The notes beneath the pieces were generated by a model. The model was not told the origin of the DNA, searched no databases, and saw only the letters and a list, made by a program, of their open reading frames with translations. Positions 14,231 to 18,731 of a DNA stretch of 18,731 nucleotides are shown piece after piece; the first letter of the stretch is position 1; each line of letters begins with the position of its first letter. The DNA is from Lachnospiraceae bacterium (lineage in GTDB: Bacteria; Bacillota; Clostridia; Lachnospirales; Anaerotignaceae). Location: the NCBI GenBank assembly GCA_019422065.1, contig JAHZEA010000024.1:2406-21136 (forward strand), given 5' to 3'. Made by a program: the position numbers and the translations under genes.

Positions 14231-15733
14231 TTAAAGAATCTGTCTGTTGTCTTTTAATATAACGTCGTGCGCGCCGCCTTCTACAATACTTGTTGAAGAT
14301 ACTAAAGTAATTTTAGCATTCTGCTGTAATTCAGGTATTGTAATACATCCACAGTTGCACATTGTAGAGCGTACTTTGCTTAATGAAAGTCTTACATTGT
14401 CTTTAAGGCTTCCGGCATAAGGAACAAATGAGTCAACGCCTTCCTCAAATGAGAGTTTTTCTTCTCCGCCTAAATCATAGCGCTGCCAGTTTCTTGCTCT
14501 TGCACTGCCTTCGCCCCAGTACTCTTTCATATAATTACCGTTGATGTTTACTTTCTTTGTAGGGCTTTCATCAAAACGAGCAAAGTATCTTCCAAGCATT
14601 AAGAAGTCAGCACCCATAGCAAGGGCAAGTGTAATATGATAGTCATGTACTATACCACCATCTGAGCAGATAGGCACATAAATACCTGTTTCTTTAAAGT
14701 ATTCGTCACGAGCCTTTGCAACCTCAATTAAAGCTGTAGCCTGACCACGGCCTATACCTTTCTGCTCTCTTGTGATACAGATAGCGCCGCCGCCAATACC
14801 AACTTTAACAAAGTCAGCACCTGATTCTGCAAGGAAACGGAATCCGTCAGCATCTACTACATTTCCGGCACCAATTTTAACTGTGTCGCCGTATTTTTCA
14901 CGAACATAGTCAAGAACTATTTTCTGCCACTCGCTATAGCCTTCTGAACTATCTATACAAAGTACATCAGCGCCAGCTTCAACAAGAGCCGGTATACGCT
15001 CAGCGTAATCTCTTGTATTAATTCCGGCACCTACCATATATCTTTTAGATGTATCAATTAACTCAAGCTCATTATCTTTGTGTGAGTTATAATCTTTTCT
15101 GAATACCATAGATACAAGTCTTTGGTTTTTGTCTATAATAGGAAGACAGTTAAGTTTGTTTTCCCAAATAATGTCATTTGCTTCTTTTAATGTTGTTTTA
15201 TCGTCAGCCCAAATAAGGTCCTCAAACTTAGTCATAAATTCCTTAACTTTTGTGCTGCTGTCCATTCTGCTAATACGATAATCTCTGCTTGTAACAATAC
15301 CTACAAGCTTACCTGTAGAGCTTCCGTCTTCTGTTACGGCAACTGTTGAATGACCTGTTTTTCTCTTTAAAGCTAATATATCTTCAAGAGTACTTTCCGG
15401 ACTGATATTAGAGTCGCTTACTACAAATCCCGCTCTGTAAGACTTAACTCTTGATACCATCTGAGCCTGACTTTCTATTGATTGTGAACCATAAATAAAT
15501 GAAAGTCCGCCTTCGCTTGCTAAAGCTACAGCAAGTTTGTCATCTGATACAGACTGCATTATAGCTGAAGTCATAGGAATATTAAGTGAAATTTTAGGTG
15601 TTTCACCTTTTGCAAATTTTACAAGCGGAGTTTTTAAACTTACATTAGCCGGTATACATTTTGATGATGAATATCCAGGTATAAGTAAATATTCTCCAAA
15701 AGTATGTGATGGTTCATTAATATAAATTGCCAT
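14231..15733 (-). CDS. guaB: IMP dehydrogenase, Tritrichomonas foetus-like subtype
   Basis: A 500-residue IMP dehydrogenase, which oxidises IMP to XMP with NAD+, the committed step of GTP synthesis. It is a TIM barrel interrupted by two CBS domains (about 105-220). Active-site residues: Asp261 (CIDSSEG), the catalytic Cys319 in GIGGGAICITRE (most bacterial enzymes have GIGPGSICTTR), and Arg418-Tyr419 on the mobile flap (RARNWQRYDLGG). These numbers equal those of the T. foetus enzyme as I recall it, and long stretches such as REQKGIGRGQAT and SFEEGVDS match it. The ORF is open ten codons further upstream, but the ATG at 15733 follows AAGGAG and gives the collinear length. The unit has its own terminator and a remote promoter. 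Confidence 0.95.
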   Translation of the reverse strand: MAIYINEPSHTFGEYLLIPGYSSSKCIPANVSLKTPLVKFAKGETPKISLNIPMTSAIMQSVSDDKLAVALASEGGLSFIYGSQSIESQAQMVSRVKSYRAGFVVSDSNISPESTLEDILALKRKTGHSTVAVTEDGSSTGKLVGIVTSRDYRISRMDSSTKVKEFMTKFEDLIWADDKTTLKEANDIIWENKLNCLPIIDKNQRLVSMVFRKDYNSHKDNELELIDTSKRYMVGAGINTRDYAERIPALVEAGADVLCIDSSEGYSEWQKIVLDYVREKYGDTVKIGAGNVVDADGFRFLAESGADFVKVGIGGGAICITREQKGIGRGQATALIEVAKARDEYFKETGIYVPICSDGGIVHDYHITLALAMGADFLMLGRYFARFDESPTKKVNINGNYMKEYWGEGSARARNWQRYDLGGEEKLSFEEGVDSFVPYAGSLKDNVRLSLSKVRSTMCNCGCITIPELQQNAKITLVSSTSIVEGGAHDVILKDNRQIL

Positions 15734-16171
15734 AGTCTTATTCTCCTTATCCTTTATTAGCATTATCCGTTATTTTATTTAAGCCGCCATGCCTCTTTAA
15801 TTAAAACCAAAAAAAGCCTTTTAATTTTTTACACCGGCCGACCGCTGTTTAAAACAAAGCTTACTTCTTACCTTCAATACAGTATTGTTTAATACAATAA
15901 ACTTTACATTTAACTTGGTTTGGAAACTTAATTAGCAACACATTCATAACCAAAGGCATAAAAGCCATAAATAAATTTCAGACGAAATAAATTGCTATTT
16001 TATAGAGCTTTTATTTCATTAAATTTTTTGACTTTAATGTGTTGGCGGTTTGATAATAAAAAGATATCAACTAAAACTCAATCATTTTGTGACATCTTTT
16101 AATCCGGTTAAATTAATTAAAAATACTATCTGTCAAACTAACGTTAATTTAATAAATGGTTATTTATACCA
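15734..16171 (-). promoter_or_regulatory. Long 5' leader of guaB
   Basis: About 430 untranslated bases lie between the promoter at 16172-16200 and the guaB ATG. Visible pieces on the minus strand are a TTGATA/TATCAA hairpin (16070-16050); a TATTGT/ACAATA hairpin (about 15899-15883); an unusually GC-rich patch around 15834-15846; and an AATTAAAA/TTTTAATT hairpin with a T-rich loop (15826-15799). A 32-codon ORF starting at 15959 has no ribosome site. I do not recognise a known purine, PRPP or guanidine riboswitch. No other gene is seen here. Confidence 0.45.
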
Positions 16172-16200
16172 ATTATAAGTAGACGCAAACATATTGTCAA
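16172..16200 (-). promoter_or_regulatory. Consensus sigma-A promoter of guaB
   Basis: Minus-strand TTGACA (16200-16195), a 17-bp spacer, and TATAAT (16177-16172) form a perfect consensus promoter. The next gene downstream is guaB. Confidence 0.85.
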
Positions 16201-16330
16201 CAGGCTTTTTTACAAGGTTTTTCATAATATATTATTTTATTCATAAAAATTATAAAATACAGCTTTTAAAGCGGCTGTTTAATATATTACTTTAACAAAT
16301 GCCACAGCATAATGCAATACTATTGTTTTA

Positions 16331-16347
16331 TGATATATATTATATCA
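16331..16347. repeat. 17-bp perfect inverted repeat
   Basis: TGATATA-TAT-TATATCA, flanked by TTTT on the left and AAAA on the right with one mismatch in between. It lies between the ATPase terminator and the guaB promoter. It is purely A/T in its core and could be an operator or a chance palindrome. The rest of 16201-16330 is AT-rich; only a weak hairpin of ACAGC/GCTGT (16260-16278) is visible. Confidence 0.45.
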
Positions 16348-16359
16348 CAAAATAATATA

Positions 16360-16397
16360 AAAACAGCGGACATATTTTTAAATTTGTCCACTGTTTT
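16360..16397 (-). terminator. Terminator of the metal ATPase gene
   Basis: Arms AAAACAGCGGACA (16360-16372) and TGTCCACTGTTTT (16385-16397). As minus-strand RNA the one mismatch becomes a U-G pair, giving 13 bp, and a T-rich tract follows. It sits 16 bases after the ATPase stop codon. Confidence 0.83.
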
Positions 16398-16412
16398 CAA
16401 ATATTTTTTTGA

Positions 16413-18305
16413 TTATAAGCTGAATTTACTGTTTTTCCATTTAAGAAGCAAAGCAGAGTTAATAATTACCAGCACTGAACCAGCATTATGTACTAAAGCT
16501 CCAACTACAGGATTAAGTATTCCTGTAATGGCCAGTATAATAGCTATAAAATTAAGAGTCATTGAAAAAGTAAGATTTAACTTAATTGTAATCATCATTC
16601 TTTTAGCAAGGGATATTAAATGCGGCAGTTCCTTTACTTCATCATTAACAAGGGCTATATCAGCCGCATCTACTGCTATATCACTTCCAATGCCGCCCAT
16701 TGCAATACCTACATCAGCTTTTTTTAACGCTGGCGCGTCATTTATTCCGTCACCAATCATGCAGACAAAATCTTTATTGCTTTTATAGTAATCTATCCAT
16801 TTTAATTTATCTTCAGGAAGACAATTAGAATGCACTTTGTTTATATTAAGCTGGTTTGCTATTGAATTTGCCGCTTTTTCGTTATCTCCTGTTAAAAGTA
16901 CAGGCTCTACGCCAATGCTCTTAAGTTTGGTTATCATATCTGTGCTTTCACTTCTTATTGTATCCGAAAGCACTAAAATACCGGATAAAGTACCGTCTAT
17001 GGCTGTATATATAACAGTTGAGCCTTTAGATAAAAATTCCTGAGCTTCATCTATAATATTTTTATCAATAATAATATTAGTTTCCTCAAGCATTTTAATG
17101 TTTCCGGCCAAAACTGAAAAACCATTAACTACCGCCTTAACACCTCGACCCGGAAGCATATCAAACTGCTTTACTTCCAAAAGAGGTTTTTTAATTTCTT
17201 TGCTGTAGCTGCTAATAATAGCTTTGCCCAAAGGGTGTTCGGAATATTTTTCAGCTGACGCAGTAATTGAATATATATCGTTATGTGAATATTTATTAGA
17301 AAAACTCTTTACATATATAACATTAGGTTTGCCGTATGTAAGTGTACCTGTTTTATCAAATGTAATCTTATTTACCGAGGCTAAGCGCTCTAAAGCATCG
17401 CCCTCTTTAACAAGAAATCCGTGTTTTGTAGCATTTCCTATAGCAGCCATAATTGCCGTTGGAGTTGCCAAAACAAGGGCACATGGGCAAAAGACAACTA
17501 GTATAGTTACTCCTCTTATAATCTCGCCTGTTATAAGCCAAGTAAGAGCTGCTGCTGTTAAAGCAATAACAACTATCCATGTGGCCCATCTGTCTGCAAT
17601 GCCAACTATTTTGGCTTTATCCGCATCAGCTGACTGAACAAGTTTTACCATTCTTTGAATAGAGCTGTCCTCTACTGCTTTAGTTGCTTTCATTTCAAAA
17701 GCTCCGAATTGATTTACCGTACCGCTTGAAACACTATCCCCTGATGTTTTATCAACCGGCAGAGATTCACCTGTCATAACAGACTCATTTATGGATGTTT
17801 GACCAGAAACTATAATTCCGTCAACAGGAACTGTTTCACCCGGCAAAACTCTCAATAAATCCCCTACTGCTACATTTTCGGCTGGTATAATTTCATCATT
17901 GCCGTTTTTTATAATTCGTGCTGTCTGCGGAGTAAGTTTTACAAGCTTTTCAATTCCAGCTCTTGCTTTTGCCACTGTTAAGTCCTCAAGGAGCGCCCCC
18001 AGCTGCATTATAAATGCTACCTCTCCTGCGGCGAAATCCTCACCTATTAAAACAGAGGCTATAAGTGCTAAAGAAACAAGCACATCTGCCTTTATATCAA
18101 AAGAAGTAACAAGACCTATAAACGCTTCCATAATAATAGGTATACCGCAAAGAATAATAGCTACCCAAGCGGTATCAAACGGCAGATGAACTAAATCAAA
18201 TATGCTTATTATAAGTGATATTCCGGATATAATGAGCAATGTTATATCTTTTTTAATTCCGCCGTACTCCAAAAATCTTTCAAGCTGTTGTACTAAAGTT
18301 TTCAT
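16413..18305 (-). CDS. P1B-type heavy-metal exporting ATPase under CsoR control
   Basis: A 630-residue metal-transporting P-type ATPase. Motifs: TGES (178-181) in the actuator domain, CPC (273-275) in the metal-binding helix, phosphorylated Asp317 in DKTGT, the SEHPLGKA His-Pro (357-358) that marks P1B enzymes, and GDGINDAP (518-525). No N-terminal CxxC metal-binding domain is present; the protein starts almost directly with membrane helices. The last two helices read LNFIAI and VHNAGSVLVIINS. They lack the YN and MxxSS residues of Cu(I) ATPases, and have Asn where ZntA-type enzymes have Lys and Asp. Metal specificity is therefore unclear. AAAGGAGG precedes the ATG, and two CsoR-type operators cover the promoter region. 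Confidence 0.92.
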   Translation of the reverse strand: MKTLVQQLERFLEYGGIKKDITLLIISGISLIISIFDLVHLPFDTAWVAIILCGIPIIMEAFIGLVTSFDIKADVLVSLALIASVLIGEDFAAGEVAFIMQLGALLEDLTVAKARAGIEKLVKLTPQTARIIKNGNDEIIPAENVAVGDLLRVLPGETVPVDGIIVSGQTSINESVMTGESLPVDKTSGDSVSSGTVNQFGAFEMKATKAVEDSSIQRMVKLVQSADADKAKIVGIADRWATWIVVIALTAAALTWLITGEIIRGVTILVVFCPCALVLATPTAIMAAIGNATKHGFLVKEGDALERLASVNKITFDKTGTLTYGKPNVIYVKSFSNKYSHNDIYSITASAEKYSEHPLGKAIISSYSKEIKKPLLEVKQFDMLPGRGVKAVVNGFSVLAGNIKMLEETNIIIDKNIIDEAQEFLSKGSTVIYTAIDGTLSGILVLSDTIRSESTDMITKLKSIGVEPVLLTGDNEKAANSIANQLNINKVHSNCLPEDKLKWIDYYKSNKDFVCMIGDGINDAPALKKADVGIAMGGIGSDIAVDAADIALVNDEVKELPHLISLAKRMMITIKLNLTFSMTLNFIAIILAITGILNPVVGALVHNAGSVLVIINSALLLKWKNSKFSL

Positions 18306-18317
18306 AATAGCCTCCTT

Positions 18318-18335
18318 TATACCTATAGGGGTATA
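18318..18335. promoter_or_regulatory. CsoR-type operator in the ATPase leader
   Basis: TATACC-TATAGG-GGTATA, an inverted repeat just upstream of the ATPase ribosome site. It resembles known CsoR boxes (C/G-rich arms around TA) and the second operator whose equivalent position lies 25 bp away. Confidence 0.75.
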
Positions 18336-18340
18336 TGTTT

Positions 18341-18369
18341 ATTATACCCATAGGGGTATAGGTTGTCAA
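18341..18369 (-). promoter_or_regulatory. ATPase promoter with CsoR-type operator in its spacer
   Basis: Minus-strand TTGACA (18369-18364), a 17-bp spacer, and TATAAT (18346-18341) form a perfect consensus. The dyad TATACCC-ATAG-GGGTATA (18343-18360) fills the spacer and overlaps the -10. A bound repressor here would block RNA polymerase, as expected for CsoR, which lets go when it binds metal. Confidence 0.85.
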
Positions 18370-18385
18370 CACAGCAAATAAAAAA

Positions 18386-18417
18386 CAGGATAAAAATATA
18401 TATAATATTTTATCCTG
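18386..18417 (-). terminator. Terminator of csoR
   Basis: A 10-bp stem, CAGGATAAAA / TTTTATCCTG, followed on the minus strand by a run of six T. It is eight bases after the csoR stop codon and separates csoR from the ATPase promoter, so the two genes are separate transcripts. Confidence 0.87.
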
Positions 18418-18424
18418 CTTTTTG

Positions 18425-18700
18425 TTAGGTCATATTTGCAAATCTCTCTACGGCTTTTGTAAAGTTTTCTATTGTTTTATCTGCGTCGCCATGCTCTATT
18501 CCGTCGCGTACACAATGGTTTATATGGCCTTCTAAAACTACTTGACCAACTTTGTGTAAAGCTGATTTTGCGGCATTTATTTGGGATAAAATATCCTCAC
18601 ACGGCACATCTTCATCAACCATTCTGTCTATAGCCTGTACTTGGCCTATTATTTTTTTTAGCCTGCGGTGCAGATTTTCTGCATCCATACATTGTCTCAT
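18425..18700 (-). CDS. csoR: CsoR-family metal-sensing repressor
   Basis: A 91-residue all-helical repressor of the CsoR/RcnR (DUF156) family, which represses metal-export genes until metal binds. The Cu(I) ligand set of true CsoR proteins is present: Cys34, His59 and Cys63 (PCED and GHINHC), with the same 25- and 4-residue spacings as Cys36-His61-Cys65 of Mycobacterium CsoR (recalled). Sulfide-sensing CstR lacks the His and RcnR has a His-rich set, so copper is the best guess. An in-frame ATG at 18715 exists, but GGAGG lies inside that extension and serves the ATG at 18700. Extra Cys4 is near the N terminus. Likely targets are its own promoter and the ATPase promoter. Confidence 0.9.
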   Translation of the reverse strand: MRQCMDAENLHRRLKKIIGQVQAIDRMVDEDVPCEDILSQINAAKSALHKVGQVVLEGHINHCVRDGIEHGDADKTIENFTKAVERFANMT

Positions 18701-18712
18701 ATTCAAAACCTC

Positions 18713-18731
18713 CATACGTAAAGGGGTATAT
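18713..18731. promoter_or_regulatory. CsoR-type operator upstream of csoR (promoter cut by window end)
   Basis: Bases 18713-18730 match the operator at 18318-18335 at 15 of 18 positions, with an intact right arm GGGGTATA (18723-18730). The site lies just upstream of the csoR ribosome site, suggesting autoregulation. The -35/-10 elements would lie beyond the window. Confidence 0.55.

Noticed and set aside
15861..15959. A 32-codon minus-strand ORF with three Cys in the guaB leader.
   Set aside because: No Shine-Dalgarno sequence precedes it and there is no recognisable family. It is likely a chance reading frame.
16312..16788. A 158-codon plus-strand ORF over the ATPase 3' end.
   Set aside because: It overlaps the strongly supported ATPase on the opposite strand, has no family resemblance, and lacks a good ribosome site.
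1..18731. CRISPR array, tRNA or rRNA genes, insertion sequences, prophage or anti-phage system.
   Set aside because: I saw no repeat-spacer pattern, cloverleaf, transposase, integrase or known defence protein. All long ORFs are accounted for by housekeeping or transport families.

Overview
The window is AT-rich, gene-dense DNA. Strong Shine-Dalgarno sites of the GGAGG type and near-consensus sigma-A promoters point to a Firmicute. The [FeFe]-hydrogenase maturation genes hydE, hydG and hydF point to a strict anaerobe, most likely class Clostridia and perhaps a gut-associated Lachnospiraceae-like organism; the family is inference. There are 16 protein-coding genes. I see no rRNA, tRNA, CRISPR array, insertion sequence or phage gene. 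Most genes sit in short transcription units bounded by recognisable hairpin terminators.

Layout from left to right. (1) 1-3900: a ZIP metal transporter (+), a VanZ-family protein (-), then a MerR-family regulator and a MATE efflux pump (+). The MATE promoter overlaps the merR stop codon and has the 19-bp spacer typical of MerR-activated promoters. (2) 3900-6260: a neurotransmitter:sodium symporter (-) and a divergent HpcH/HpaI-type aldolase (+). (3) 6275-10540: a minus-strand operon, TM1266-type regulator > hydE > hydG > hydF, which builds the H-cluster of [FeFe] hydrogenase. No hydrogenase structural gene is present. Its leader contains an intrinsic terminator just before the first ribosome binding site, plus an upstream segment that can pair with the terminator loop, as in an attenuator or riboswitch. 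(4) 10548-13500: a minus-strand ZIP + PAP2 operon and a second sodium symporter, so both the ZIP and symporter families occur twice in the window. (5) 13567-16200: a pentapeptide-repeat protein and an IMP dehydrogenase of the unusual type known from the protist Tritrichomonas foetus. The latter is transcribed from a consensus promoter about 440 bp upstream of its start codon. (6) 16360-18731: a P1B-type metal ATPase controlled by a CsoR-family repressor. Matching CsoR operators lie in the ATPase promoter spacer, in its leader, and upstream of csoR.

The two ZIP carriers and the CsoR-ATPase unit handle metal uptake and export. MerR-MATE is a probable drug or toxin efflux unit. The hyd operon serves hydrogen metabolism. 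The best candidates for something undescribed are the hyd-operon leader RNA, the long guaB leader, and a P1B ATPase whose transmembrane metal-site residues match neither the copper nor the zinc class although its repressor looks copper-type.
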